Assembly (NCBI RefSeq): GCF_029227915.1
Contig: NC_079887.1
Location: 22,563,650-22,627,649, forward strand
Direction of reading: 5' to 3'
DNA length: 64,000 bases
DNA from: Hydractinia symbiolongicarpus
Taxonomy: Eukaryota; Cnidaria; Hydrozoa; Anthoathecata; Hydractiniidae
Under the pieces are notes generated by a model that was not told the origin of the DNA, made no database searches, and saw only the letters and a list, made by a program, of their open reading frames with translations. The stretch's first letter is position 1. Each line of letters opens with the position of its first letter. Shown here in pieces: positions 1 to 11,590 of the stretch. A program made the translations under genes and the position numbers.

Positions 1-2860
1 TATTGCTCATTACCTTGGCTTTATAATACTTTGTACATTGTATTCAGTTTATTCTTTATTTTAATTTTCACACACAAAATAACAATTTGTGATAAAAAAA
101 CAATTTTCCCTAATTCTTTTTTAAAAAAAGTGCAAGTTATTTTATCAGGGGGTAAAAATCTTCCAGGGGAGTTCTTCCAGGGGACAATTAACCGGGAGAA
201 TGTATCCGTGGTTAATTCCTTGGACACCAATTTCTTCACGTCTTAGCTAATGTGTGAAAAATACACAAGTCCAGTTTCGGCGAGAAAAACGCGCTATATA
301 TATTTGCTGTTACCCGGTGACTTGCATGTCATTTTAAACCCTATGAAGATCCTTGCACGTTGTTGAAAGCAAAACTTTATTTTTTCATGCATTTATATTT
401 TAATTTATGTTATATATTACAAAAATCAATATCCATTACAGCGTTCTTGGCTGTAATTCCCATTATTATAGTATCCTAAATACATACGGACTAGTTTTCT
501 ATGGCCACGACAACTGTACTTTGGCAGCTTTATAAATAAAAACAAATCAACCAAACATTTTGTAGATCAACTTTCATAACAACCAACAAAATTTCAGTAT
601 ACGCTGCCATCTTTAATGTATTTGAAATTGACCATATTGGGCGCCAACGTTGAAAGCTAGTGAAGTTAACGCTTTATTGATAGCAGCTTAAGTTGGAAGC
701 ACACATCCGACATCAGTCTATAAAGTATTGGGGTAATCTTATCAAAAACGTTTTAAAGAATAGAAGACATCAAAAGGCAGTGTCATTTTTTCTCCACCAT
801 AACAAAGAAACACAATTTTTTGTGGCCTGTAATGCTTTTATAACAGGTTTTAATTTTTTACAAGCTTACCAAAGACAGACGCATTTTAAAAATTGGAATT
901 TGTGGTAAGTAAATAATTTAATTGACATTTAAAAAATTTGTTTCAAAACAGTATGATCTTTGCAGAAATGGATTTATTTAGGATCTAACAAAAACAAAAA
1001 ACTTGAAAGAATGGAAGTTAGAATAATCTTTTTTATTTATTTCTACTCTTATGGTTATCTCATTCCCCTATTCTTCCTGAAGACACGTGGGTCGCAGAAA
1101 ATCGATATATAAAAATAAAAAGTACATGTCTTTTTTACTAAAATTCTATTAGGTGCCTGTTTCTTAAGGTGAAGAGGTGGGTATTTATTTAAGGATGGGT
1201 GAGAGGGGCAGTTAAAAATATATTCACAACATGACGGACGCATATTTAAGCTAGGCGTTTAACCGTAAACTTCTATATTTTGCGGAATTTTATTTCGTGA
1301 ATTTCCGAAAAAAAGGGGGTAAGCAGGATTTTTTTTTCATTCAGAAAAATTGCGGCTGGAAATTAAGCTGCAAAAACAATTTCTTGCTTCAATTCGAGCT
1401 TTATGTAAGCTGACTACACACATGCGCATTAGGTTCATGTCAGGATGGTGTTTATACAGGTTGCATGTACATTTTTAAGTTGTAAAGAAATTAATAATTT
1501 CGGCCGTTTGAACTTTTTTCGATAACTTTCAATTCGCCCTAATTCATGAAAAATTAATAAACACCCATCTCAAATACGCCACGCTCGAATAAGCGCCCCC
1601 CTAGAAACCTAAACACTAAATAAGCGTCCGAGCTCCTAATCGAGTGTTTACAATATTCTATTCCGCAAAGTTGTTCAACCCTTTAAACAGAAAAAGAAGT
1701 TTGAGGGGGCTTGCGGTGTAACGACTGTAGGCGGCAAGGTCATGACGAAATTGAACAGATTTCCAACCGCTATGACTTCTGTTGGTTCTGTTCGGTTCAG
1801 GCAAAATGCCATCGATTGATCCTTTCCCAGATATAGATCCGATGCTGAGTAATGATGTTGAGCAATCTGATGATAGCCATCTCTTAGCAATTTGTGATGT
1901 CACAGTTGAGGAATTTGAAGTGTTATGTGGAAGCAAGAAAGTGACGACGATACTGACTCAGAATGGGAAGAGGGAGATGATTAAATTTACTTAGTCTAAT
2001 CTTGTATATTTTATACATTTTTGATTACGGTAAATACCTTAGATGTGATTTAACAAATAAATTTTTTTCTTGGATTTTACCCATTCGCGAAAGTATTTCA
2101 CCAAATATGCACTTTATCTTGAATTCGCGAAAGTTTTTTTCCGCGAAATTTGTTTCATAAATCGTCACGAAAAAAGTTAATGCACGCGAAAGTTTCTGCC
2201 CTTAAAGTAGTGTGTCACTCAAGACTAAAAAATTTCTCAAAAGTATTTCCTTAGCTGGCATTAATGAAAGAAACAAGGTTATAAAAAATTATGAAAAAAG
2301 CTTTTTAGCTTGGATGATTCATTACTGGCGCAATCAAGATATATGTCTCCAACTTCCTCCCTAACCAAGTCGATTTCGCGGACCATTTAATTATAATTAT
2401 GTTTTTGCATTTTGTACATGTATTGAATAGAAATTAATTGGACGTGCATATAGCTATCATAGTTTTTTCAAATGGGTGTATTTACCTTGGTTTGTGCAAA
2501 CATATTTAAAATATTTCTAAAGTTAAAATTCATAGCATAGTGTTTCGCGCGTAATAAAATAAACGGCTTTTTCTGTCCTTCCTGCTGACATTTGTGGAGG
2601 TTGATATCCGTGGAAGATTTTCGCTTTTTGATTAAGGACACTGCATTCATTGATAGCATTAAATACACAGTAGTTAAATTTAATTTTTTCTAGCAATAGC
2701 AACACCAATAATAACAACAAGGTTAAAAGTCAATACAATTCTTCGTGTAAATTAAAATAACATGAAAAGTAATCTTTCTTTTTCATAGAAGCGGACCTAA
2801 TTTTCCAATGGAATAGAAGTTTAAGGAAGATAAAAAGATTTAATTAACTGTATAATGACA

Positions 2861-2866
2861 TTTATT
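2861..2866 (-). promoter_or_regulatory. Poly(A) signal of the copy A gene
   Basis: AATAAA on the minus strand, about 55 bp past the stop codon. The same signal is kept at 8252-8257 in copy B. Confidence 0.5.
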
Positions 2867-2921
2867 TTACTGTTTTACTCAATTTCTATTGTGATGTGAC
2901 AATTCTATTTACCATTTCATC

Positions 2922-4115
2922 CTAAAGAACTTGCATCACAATTTCAGTAAGTCGTCTTCCGTGGACTCCCTTAGGGTGTTCTTTCCATTCTTTAACTTTA
3001 AATTGTGTACCAGGATAGAATAAGTATTCAACTCTGTCTAAATTACTAGACAAAGGTGTTATGTGAGCTGCTTTTTCCCAAAATAACTCCCCGGCAGTTG
3101 GTTCCACGGTAAGCACTATGCCATTTCCGTACGACTTTGCATCAGCAAATGAATTTGTGAAAGATAAAATACCCTTAACTGTAACAGTTTTCCCAATCGC
3201 CATGAAACCTTTACGTGCTAGGTGGAGCGGCAACTGTAATTGAGTACTTTTTGGGCCTTTATTTGCTGGCAATTCTTTGTAATGTGCGCAGAGTTGTGAC
3301 ATTACTAACTGTGCTATATCAACTTGTCCGGAGTAAAGTATCGGTACTGCCAATGTGCTTGTTCTTGGAAGCCCTCGAAGACCGGCTGCAATTAAATTAA
3401 TCTCCGCATTCACGTAACGATACAGAGTAGGGGCTTGTTTTTTAAGTTGCGTGACCACCGATTCTTCTGTTTCTGCTGGTACCATCATAAAGGAGTTCAT
3501 GTATGCTTTATTGCCTGGATTGTAATCACCCCAGCTTGATGTCCAAATTGCATAAGATATGGAATCATAATCCAACGGCAAAGGATCATCTTTGAGTAGA
3601 GTGTATGCAAACATTCGAAAGTAAACTATTCTGGTAAAGTTGGCTGATGTCCAATCAAATACTGAGATTGCAAGCTCTGCCTTTTTGGTAGTATAAGGGA
3701 AATATTGAGCAGATTTTGCGATAACTTGTTGTATAGTTTGTGGATGAGGATGTGATGGCAAGGCTTGATAAGGGATTATCTTGATTTTCATTTGTTCGTT
3801 TAATAACTCAACATCTCCATCATTCACCTCAGGAGGGAAAGGAGTGTAGAAACCTACAGTAGTTAAACCAAAGACTTTAAAGTAATTTTTCAGTACAATC
3901 AAAGTTATGTCAGAGGGATTTTTTCCGTCACACTTGACATTGTTTAAGTATAAAGCATCTCCATGATCAACAAATTCGATCATTCCAGCTTTAAGTATGT
4001 ACATTCTATAGCACGATCCCGCTCCTCCTCTTTTGTGGTTAGTAACAGGCAATCCATCAGACATAGATATTTCACCAACCCCCTCGCTGGCTAAATTTAT
4101 GATTATCCAAGTCAT
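2922..4115 (-). CDS. 397-aa protein with ADP-ribosyltransferase-like C-terminus (copy A)
   Basis: Intronless frame of 397 codons. Residues about 255-385 look like the ADP-ribosyltransferase fold: a strand ILYSG where active members usually have YRG, then LSFTNSFADA where the family has its S-x-S/T strand, then RVEYLFYPGTQFKV where the family has its E-x-E/EVL strand. The usual Arg is Ser and the first Glu of E-x-E is Arg here, so transferase activity is doubtful. Residues 110-250 form a conserved helical region of unknown role. No signal peptide or membrane segment is evident. A TATA box lies about 50 bp upstream (4166-4173) and an AATAAA signal follows at 2861-2866, so this looks like a compact expressed gene. 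The fold is inferred from pattern; other ligand-binding folds are possible. Confidence 0.6.
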   Translation of the reverse strand: MTWIIINLASEGVGEISMSDGLPVTNHKRGGAGSCYRMYILKAGMIEFVDHGDALYLNNVKCDGKNPSDITLIVLKNYFKVFGLTTVGFYTPFPPEVNDGDVELLNEQMKIKIIPYQALPSHPHPQTIQQVIAKSAQYFPYTTKKAELAISVFDWTSANFTRIVYFRMFAYTLLKDDPLPLDYDSISYAIWTSSWGDYNPGNKAYMNSFMMVPAETEESVVTQLKKQAPTLYRYVNAEINLIAAGLRGLPRTSTLAVPILYSGQVDIAQLVMSQLCAHYKELPANKGPKSTQLQLPLHLARKGFMAIGKTVTVKGILSFTNSFADAKSYGNGIVLTVEPTAGELFWEKAAHITPLSSNLDRVEYLFYPGTQFKVKEWKEHPKGVHGRRLTEIVMQVL

Positions 4116-4165
4116 TGCTTCTTATATTCCAGATTCAGACTGAGTAAAATAAAGAACTGCAACAC

Positions 4166-4173
4166 TATTTATA
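4166..4173 (-). promoter_or_regulatory. TATA box of the copy A gene
   Basis: TATAAATA on the minus strand, about 50 bp upstream of the start codon at 4113-4115. It is conserved in copy B. Confidence 0.6.
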
Positions 4174-4965
4174 CAGGTATCTTGAGATAGTCAATATTTG
4201 CAGACGCAGCAAGTTTTGAAAGGACAATTAAAAATTACTATTAAAAATGTCCATATTTCGACGAGACTTGGCAAGATAAAAATTTTGCGGAACTTCCGAA
4301 GTCGCCTATTAATCGAGTTTAGACAGAATTTACGACATAATACCACCCAAATTAGCATAGTATATTAACCACTTAAGGATACTGTAATGGTATAAATATA
4401 ATTTTTTTACAAAAAAATTTTTTTAAAAAAAATATATGAATTTTGATATTCTCTACCATAATATAAATATTTAATGAGTTGTCGGTAGTTCGCTTAACAC
4501 CTTCTGCACATCTTTGAATAGGCTATTGTTGTAAAGGTCAGGTTGCGAAAAACTCTTTTACTGAAATTTTAGATGTTCGTTTTTCACGATGTATACATGA
4601 CTTAAAATGTCCGAAACTCCCCTCCACGATGGAGAAACTCAACAAAACTTTGCACATGTGCTCATCGATACCTGCTGCAAATGACTTTGTCACATTTTAT
4701 GTATATTTTGATTATTTAAAGCAAAAGACAGGTTAAAGCACAAAGGAGCGAGCAAAAATTCATTTTTTCACAATTTTTTGAATAAAATAGTATTTAGTTT
4801 CAACTTAGGTTGCAAGCAAAATTTGGTTTATAACAAAGAAAAAACTCGAGCAAAACATTTTACAATGTTTCTGAAGGTTGACTGTCATGCATTACACAGT
4901 CCTCATGCAATTGGGAGATATTCGAGAAAAAAGTTTTTTGGGCAGATAGAATCAACCTCGTCCTC

Positions 4966-5129
4966 CCAAATTTAGTCAAATTTAGTCAAATTTAGTCAAA
5001 TTTAGTCGAATTTAGTCAAATTTAGTCAAAGTTAGTCAAAGTTAGTCAAATTTAGTCAAACTCGGTCAAAGTTAGTCAAATTTAGTCAAATTAAGCAAAT
5101 TTAGTCAAAGTTAGTCAAATTAAGTCAAA
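4966..5129. repeat. 10-bp minisatellite, TTTAGTCAAA type
   Basis: About 15 tandem units of consensus TTTAGTCAAA with scattered variants (TTAGTCAAAG, TTTAGTCGAA). It sits at the 3' edge of copy A, at the place where copy B carries a different 10-bp unit. Confidence 0.9.
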
Positions 5130-8100
5130 TTCTAATTCTTTGTATTCCAGTTAAAATAGGCTTTAAATTCAGAGAATCAAAATTGTTTATTTTTTTATCA
5201 TTGTATGTTAAAAGTTATTCTCTTAAAATTCTAAATTTTATCAAGCATTCATAGCCAACTTTTGTCATTCGACTTATCGTTTATCGACGCGGAAACAGGT
5301 AATCGAGTCACAAAAAAAATAACTAGTAATTTTTCCGGCGTGATGGAATTTTAAGAACCCTTGAAATATTTTTTTCTTTTTTCTCCTCTAATAAACCACA
5401 AGCACGTTTCTGGTTTTTTCCGCTTTCGGTGTTACAAAATTTTTAACATGCGCCAAGATCCGGGTTTATCTTATGGCATTTATTAAGGAAGGGAGAGATT
5501 TTCTCCGAAAAATTTTATCAACACTGACTGGAATCTTACCCTCCATGAATCTTACCCTTCATGGTGAATTGCCCCCCTCTCAGAAAATTTCCGCGCTGTC
5601 TGACCTTTAAATTTCTATTATTTTTGATTCTTTACACGCCCTAGAAAACGATATCTTCATAAGAACGCCAGAGTTACGTTATATTTGCTGTTACCCGGTG
5701 AATTGCATTTCATTTTAAACCCTCTGAAGAGCCTTGCACGTTGTTAAAAGCAAAACTTTATTTTTGCTTGCATTTATATTTTAATTTATGTATATACATT
5801 GCATTTTTTTGTATATATTACAAAAATCAATATCCATTACAGCGTTCTTGGCTGTAATTCCCATTATTTAGTATATGCGGATTAGTTTTCTATGGCCGCG
5901 ACAACTGTACTTTGGCAGCTTTATAAATAAAAACAAATCAACCAAACATTTTGTAGATCAACATTCATAACAAGCAACAAAATTTCAGTATACGCTGCCA
6001 TCTTTAATGTATTGGAAATTGACCATATTTGGCGCCAACGTTGAAAGCTAGTGAAGTTAACGCTTTAATTGATAGCAGCTTAAGTTGGAAGCACACATCC
6101 GACATCAGTCTATAAAGTATTGGGGTAATCTTATCAAGAAGTTTTAAAGAATAGAAGACATCAAAAGGCAGTGTCATTTTTTCTCCACCATAACAAACAA
6201 ACACAATTTTTTGTGGCCTGTAATGCTTTTATAACAGGTTTTAATTTTTTACAAGCTTACCAAAGACAGACGCATTTTAAAAATTGGAATTTGTGGTAAG
6301 TAAATAATTTAATTGACATTTAAAAAATTTGTTTCAAAACAGTATGATCTTTGCAGAAATGGATTTATTTAGGATCTAACAAAAACAAAAAACTTGAAAG
6401 AATGGAAGTTAGAATAATCTTTTTTATTTATTTCTACTCTTATGGTTATCTCATTCCCCTATTCTTCCTGAAGACACGTGGGTCGCAGAAAATCGATATA
6501 TAAAAATAAAAAGTACATGTCTTTTTTACTAAAATTCTATTAGGTGCCTGTTTCTTAAGGTGAAGAGGTGGGTATTTATTTAAGGATGGGTGAGAGGGGC
6601 AGTTAAAAATATATTCACAACATGACGGACGCATATTTAAGCTAGGCGTTTAACCGTAAACTTCTATATTTTGCGGAATTTTATTTCGTGAATTTCCGAA
6701 AAAAAGGGGGTAAGCAGGATTTTTTTTTCATTCAGAAAAATTGCATCTGGAAATTAAGCTGCAAAAACAATTTCTTGCTTCAATTCGAGCTTTATGTAAG
6801 CTGACTACACACATGCGCATTAGGTTCATGTCAGGATGGTGTTTATACAGGTTGCATGTACATTTTTAAGTTGTAAAGAAATTAATAATTTCGGCCGTTT
6901 GAACTTTTTTCGATAACTTTCAATTCGCCCTAATTCATGAAAAATTAATAAACACCCATCTCAAATACGCCACGCTCGAATAAGCGCCCCCCTCGAAACC
7001 TAAACACTAAATAAGCGTCCGAGCTCCTAATCGAGTGTTTACAATATTCTATTCCGCAAAGTTGTTCAACCCTTTAAACAGAAAAAGAAGTTTGAGGGGG
7101 CTTGCGGTGTAACGACTGTAGGCGGCAAGGTCATGACGAAATTGAACAGATTTCCAACCGCTATGACTTCTGTTGGTTCTGTTCGGTTCAGGCAAAATGC
7201 CATCGATTGATCCTTTCCCAGATATAGATCCGATGCTGAGTAATGATGTTGAGCAATCTGATGATAGCCATCTCTTAGCAATTTGTGATGTCACAGTTGA
7301 GGAATTTGAAGTGTTATGTGGAAGCAAGAAAGTGACGACGATACTGACTCAGAATGGGAAGAGGGAGATGATTAAATTTACTTAGTCTAATCTTGTATAT
7401 TTTATACATTTTTGATTACGGTAAATACCTTAGATGTGATTTAACAAATAAATTTTTTTCTTGGATTTTACCCATTCGCGAAAGTATTTCACCAAATATG
7501 CACTTTATTTTGAATTCGCGAAAGTTTTTTTCCGCGAAATTTGTTTCATAAATCGTCACGAAAAAAGTTAATGCACGCGAAAGTTTCTGCCCTTAAAGTA
7601 GTGTGTCACTCAAGACTAAAAAATTTCTCAAAAGTATTTCCTTAGCTGGCATTAATGAAAGAAACAAGGTTATAAAAAATTGTGAAAAAAGCTTTTTAGC
7701 TTGGATGATTCATTACTGGCGCAATCAAGATATATGTCTCCAACTTCCTCCCTAACCAAGTCGATTTCGCGGACCATTTAATTATAATTATGTTTTTGCA
7801 TTTTGTACATGTATTGAATAGAAATTAATTGGACGTGCATATAGCTATCATAGTTTTTTCAAATGGGTGTATTTACCTTGGTTTGTGCAAACATATTTAA
7901 AATATTTCTAAAGTTAAAATTCATAGCATAGTGTTTCGCGCGTAATAAAATAAACGGCTTTTTCTGTCCTTCCTGCTGACATTTGTGGAGGTTGATATCC
8001 GTGGAAGATTTTCGCTTTTTGATTAAGGACACTGCATTCATTGATAGCATTAAATACACAGTAGTTAAATTTAATTTTTTCTAGCAATAGCAACACCAAT

Positions 8101-8312
8101 AATAACAACAAGGTTAAAAGTCAATACAATTCTTCGTGTAAATTAAAATAACATGAAAAGTAATCTTTCTTTTTCATAGAAGCGGACCTAATTTTCCAAT
8201 GGAATAGAAGTTTAAGGAAGATAAAAAGATTTAATTAACTGTATAATGACATTTATTTTACTGTTTTACTCAATTTCTATTGTGATGTGACAATTCTATT
8301 TACTTTTTCATC

Positions 8313-9506
8313 CTAAAGAACTTGCATCACAATTTCAGTAAGTCGTCTTCCGTGGACTCCCTTAGGGTGTTCTTTCCATTCTTTAACTTTAAATTGTGTA
8401 CCAGGATAGAATAAGTATTCAACTCTGTCTAAATTACTAGACAAAGGTGTTATGTGAGCTGCTTTTTCCCAAAATTTCGCCCCGGCGGTTGGTTTCACGG
8501 TAAGCACTATGCCATTTCCGTACGACTTTGCATCAGCAAATGAATTTGTGAAAGATAGAATACCCTTAACTGTAACAGTTTTCCCAATCGCCATGAAACC
8601 CTTACGTGCTAGGTGGAGCGGCAACTGTAATTGAGTACTTTTTGGGCCTTTATTTGCTGGCAATTCTTTGTAATGTGCGCAGAGTTGTGACATTACTAAC
8701 TGTGCTATATCAACTTGTCCGGAGTAAAGTATCGGTACTGCCAATGTGCTTGTTCTTGGAAGCCCTCGAAGACCGCCTGCAATTAAATTAATCTCCGCAT
8801 TCACGTAACGATACAGAGTAGGGGCTTGTTTTTTAAGTTGCGTGACCACCGATTCTTCTGTTTCTGCTGGTACCATCATGAAGGAGTTCATGTATGCTTT
8901 ATTGCCTGGATTGTAATCACCCCAGCTTGATGTCCAAATTGCATAAGATATGGACTCATAATCCAACGGCAAAGGATCATCTTTGAGCAGAGTATATGCA
9001 AACATTCGAAAGTAAACTATTCTGGTAAAGTTGGCTGATGTCCAATCAAATAATGAGATTGCAAGCTCTTCATTTTTGGTAGTATAAGGGAAATATTGAG
9101 CAGATTTTGCGATAACTTGTTGTATAGTTTGTGGATGGGGATGTGATGGCAAGGCTTGATAAGGAATCAACTTAATTGTCATTTGTTCTCTTAATGACTC
9201 AGCATCTGCATCATTCACCTCAGTAGGGAAAGGAGTGTAAACACCTTCGGCAGATATACCAGAGACTGTAAAGCTCTTTGGTCGCACAATCAAAGTTATA
9301 TTAGCTGGAAATGTTCCTTCATACTTGACATTGTTAAAGTATAAAGCATCTCCATGATCAACGCATTCGATCATTCCAGCTTTAAGTACATACATTCTAT
9401 AGCACGATCCCACTCCTCCTCTTTCGTGGTTAGTAACAGGTAATCCATCAGACATAGATGCAGCACCAACCTCATCATTGACTAAATTTTCGATTGTCCA
9501 AGTCAT
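8313..9506 (-). CDS. 397-aa protein with ADP-ribosyltransferase-like C-terminus (copy B)
   Basis: Paralogue of 2922-4115, of the same length. Residues from about 125 to the end are almost identical, with only a handful of changes (for example EPTAGEL to KPTAGAK). Residues 1-115 differ at roughly a third of positions with no indels, so the frame has been kept under constraint while the N-terminal region changed. The same substitutions appear at the ART-like motifs (LYSG, RVEYLF). Promoter and poly(A) signals are conserved (TATAAATA at 9557-9564, AATAAA at 8252-8257). Either diversifying selection on the N-terminal domain or gene conversion restricted to the 3' part could explain the pattern. 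Confidence 0.6.
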   Translation of the reverse strand: MTWTIENLVNDEVGAASMSDGLPVTNHERGGVGSCYRMYVLKAGMIECVDHGDALYFNNVKYEGTFPANITLIVRPKSFTVSGISAEGVYTPFPTEVNDADAESLREQMTIKLIPYQALPSHPHPQTIQQVIAKSAQYFPYTTKNEELAISLFDWTSANFTRIVYFRMFAYTLLKDDPLPLDYESISYAIWTSSWGDYNPGNKAYMNSFMMVPAETEESVVTQLKKQAPTLYRYVNAEINLIAGGLRGLPRTSTLAVPILYSGQVDIAQLVMSQLCAHYKELPANKGPKSTQLQLPLHLARKGFMAIGKTVTVKGILSFTNSFADAKSYGNGIVLTVKPTAGAKFWEKAAHITPLSSNLDRVEYLFYPGTQFKVKEWKEHPKGVHGRRLTEIVMQVL

Positions 9507-9556
9507 TGCTTCTTATATTCCAGATTCAGACTGAGAAAAATAAAGAAGCGCAACAC

Positions 9557-9564
9557 TATTTATA
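9557..9564 (-). promoter_or_regulatory. TATA box of the copy B gene
   Basis: TATAAATA on the minus strand, about 50 bp upstream of the start codon at 9504-9506, at the same spacing as in copy A. Confidence 0.6.
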
Positions 9565-10379
9565 CAGTTATCTCGGGATAGCCAAAATTTGCAGACGCAG
9601 CAAGTTTTGAAAGGACAATTAAAAATTACTATTAGAAATGTCTATATTTGGACGAGACTTGGCAAGATGAAAATTTTGCGGAACATCCGAAGACGTTAAT
9701 CAAGTTCTGACAGAATTTACGACATAATCAAGAACTTCATACAACTAAAATTAGCATAGTATAATGGACCACTTTACCACTTTAAATGCTTGTTTTTTTA
9801 TCCTTAAGAGTTTGCAATTTAAAGATGTCTGATAATCGTTTTTTGTCTTTCCAGTTTATTATTTTATGTCAAAGATATTGAAATTTATCTAGTTTTTAAA
9901 AAATATATACTTTTATATATTCTATTTTGGAGTTCAGAGGATAAGGTAACATGGGAAATTTTCTCGGTATAGCTGTAAATTTATTTTTATACTTATAAAA
10001 ATAGTGTATGTAATGAAAAGAAAAAAGGAGAAAAAACAAGAAATATAGAAATATAGAAATATTATAAACAAATAGAAGAAGAAAACAGTATTTAGTTGCA
10101 ACTTAGGTTGCAAGCAAAATTTATTTTATAACAAAGAAAAAACTCGAGCAAAGCATCTATATTATAATACCCGTATACGTCTGTCCGTCTGTCACGCAAA
10201 ATGGTACTGAAAGTAGCGAGACACACGCTATGAGGTTTAAAAAGAACGGGTCACCGACTATTTTAAAATGTTTCTGAAGGTTGACTGACATGCAATATAC
10301 AGTCTTCATCCAATTGGGAGTTATTCGAGAAAAATTTTTTTTAGGCAGATATTTGAAGTTTGAATCAACCTCGTCCTCC

Positions 10380-10503
10380 AAAATTTAGTTCAATTTAGTC
10401 CAATTTAGTCCAATTTAGTCCAATTTAGTCCAATTTAGTCCAATTTAGTCCAATTTAGTCCAATTTAGTCCAATTTAGTCCAATTTAGTCCAATTTAGTC
10501 AAA
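10380..10503. repeat. 10-bp minisatellite, TTTAGTCCAA type
   Basis: About 12 near-perfect tandem units of TTTAGTCCAA. It stands where copy A has the TTTAGTCAAA array, but the unit is homogenised to a different variant. Confidence 0.9.
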
Positions 10504-10624
10504 TTTGTTTGCTTTGAAGTTCGAGTTCCCATCATTCTAATTCTTTGTTTTCAAGTTAAAATAGGCTTTAAATTCAGAGAAACAAAATTGTTTATTTTGT
10601 TATCATTGTATGTTAGAAGTTATC

Positions 10625-11027
10625 CAGCGGCGGCGCCACAATTTCCGAAGTGGGGGGGGGCTTAGGCATGGTGGGAGATTTGGAGATTTTAGTGACAATC
10701 AATGAGTGAAGCGAGTTGCCGAAACAGTTAGGGTCCAACGCATGTTTAGAGTCCTAAAACACGTAAAACGGCTATACCTTGAACTTCAGAAAAGCTTTGT
10801 TTTTCTCCTCTTTCAACTACGGCATATTGGTATGCGTCACTGTATAAAAAATTGCATTATTTAGTGAGATAGCCTGCAGGTTCTCTGGTTGGATAACATC
10901 AATTTTCATGCAGTGATTGAGACGCTTATTGACAGAAAATAAAAAATTATTACTTAGCTAAAAAATGTGGAGGGGATGGGGGGGGGGGGGCTGAAGCCCC
11001 CCAGGTCCTCTAGTGGCGCCGCCCCTG
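10625..11027. mobile_element. Non-autonomous hAT-like element (MITE) in copy B
   Basis: A 403-bp insertion present in copy B and absent from the matching site in copy A (about 5211). The ends are inverted repeats: CAGCGGCGGCGCCAC on the left and, read inward on the right, CAGGGGCGGCGCCAC. The CAGGGGCGG start is typical of hAT elements. The flanks read GTTATC on the left and TTATTCTC on the right, against an empty site of GTTATTCTC, so the target duplication is probably an imperfect 8 bp. It contains G-runs and no coding sequence. Confidence 0.7.
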
Positions 11028-11590
11028 TTATTCTCCTACAATTCCTAAATATTATAAGCATTCATAGCCAACTTTTTTCATTCGACTTATCGTTTATCGA
11101 CGAGGAAACAGGTAATCGAGTGGCAATTTTTCTAGCGTGATGGAATTTTAAAAACCCTTGAAATATTTTTTTCTTTTTCTCTTCTGATAAACCACAAGCA
11201 CGTTTTAGTTTGAATAATTACATTTGTTTCTTTGTTCCTGGTTTTTTCCGCTTTCGGTGATACAGGTTTTGTAACATGCGCCAAGATCCGGGTTTATGTT
11301 ATGGCAGACATAAAAACATTTATTAAGGAAGGAAAGAGATTTTTTCCAAAAAGTTTTTTTAACACCGACTGGAATCTTACCCTCCGTGAATCTTACTCTT
11401 CATGAATTGTTATCCGGACAATTGGCCCCAGGTGAATCGCTCCCTTTTCAGAAAATTTCTGTGCTGTCTGACCTTTAAATTTCTATTATATTCGATTCTT
11501 TATACACGCCCTAGAAAACGAAATGTTGACAAGAACGCAAGAGTTACGTATCGACTACCCCAATCGTCGTGTCGTAGAATACATACACAG

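Larger units (their letters stand above)
1..5687. repeat. Tandem repeat unit, copy A
   Basis: First of three direct copies of a large unit. The window opens inside it: base 1 matches base 11591 and base 304 matches about 5689 and 11893. It holds conserved non-coding sequence, a short plus-strand reading frame at 1782-1994 found unchanged in copy B, the 397-aa gene at 2922-4115 and a 10-bp minisatellite at its 3' end. The spacing between the A and B genes is 5,391 bp. Copy A lacks the MITE found in copy B and also lacks about 330 bp at its right junction. The unit is either a segmental duplication or a large repeat family; I cannot tell which from one window. Confidence 0.85.
5688..11590. repeat. 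Tandem repeat unit, copy B
   Basis: Second copy of the unit, nearly identical to copy A across non-coding and coding parts (short frames at 6446-6634 and 7173-7385 match copy A residue for residue). It differs by a 403-bp MITE at 10625-11027, a different minisatellite at 10380-10503, extra sequence at about 9780-10260, and divergence concentrated in the 5' part of its gene. Outside the gene I see no convincing coding sequence. Confidence 0.85.

Noticed and set aside
21-239. 72-aa minus and 71-aa plus frames at the repeat start
   Set aside because: Overlapping antisense frames with low-complexity content, conserved only because the repeat is conserved.
1055-1243. 62-aa frame conserved in all three repeat copies
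   Set aside because: Identity is no higher than in the surrounding non-coding repeat; no start or splice signals.
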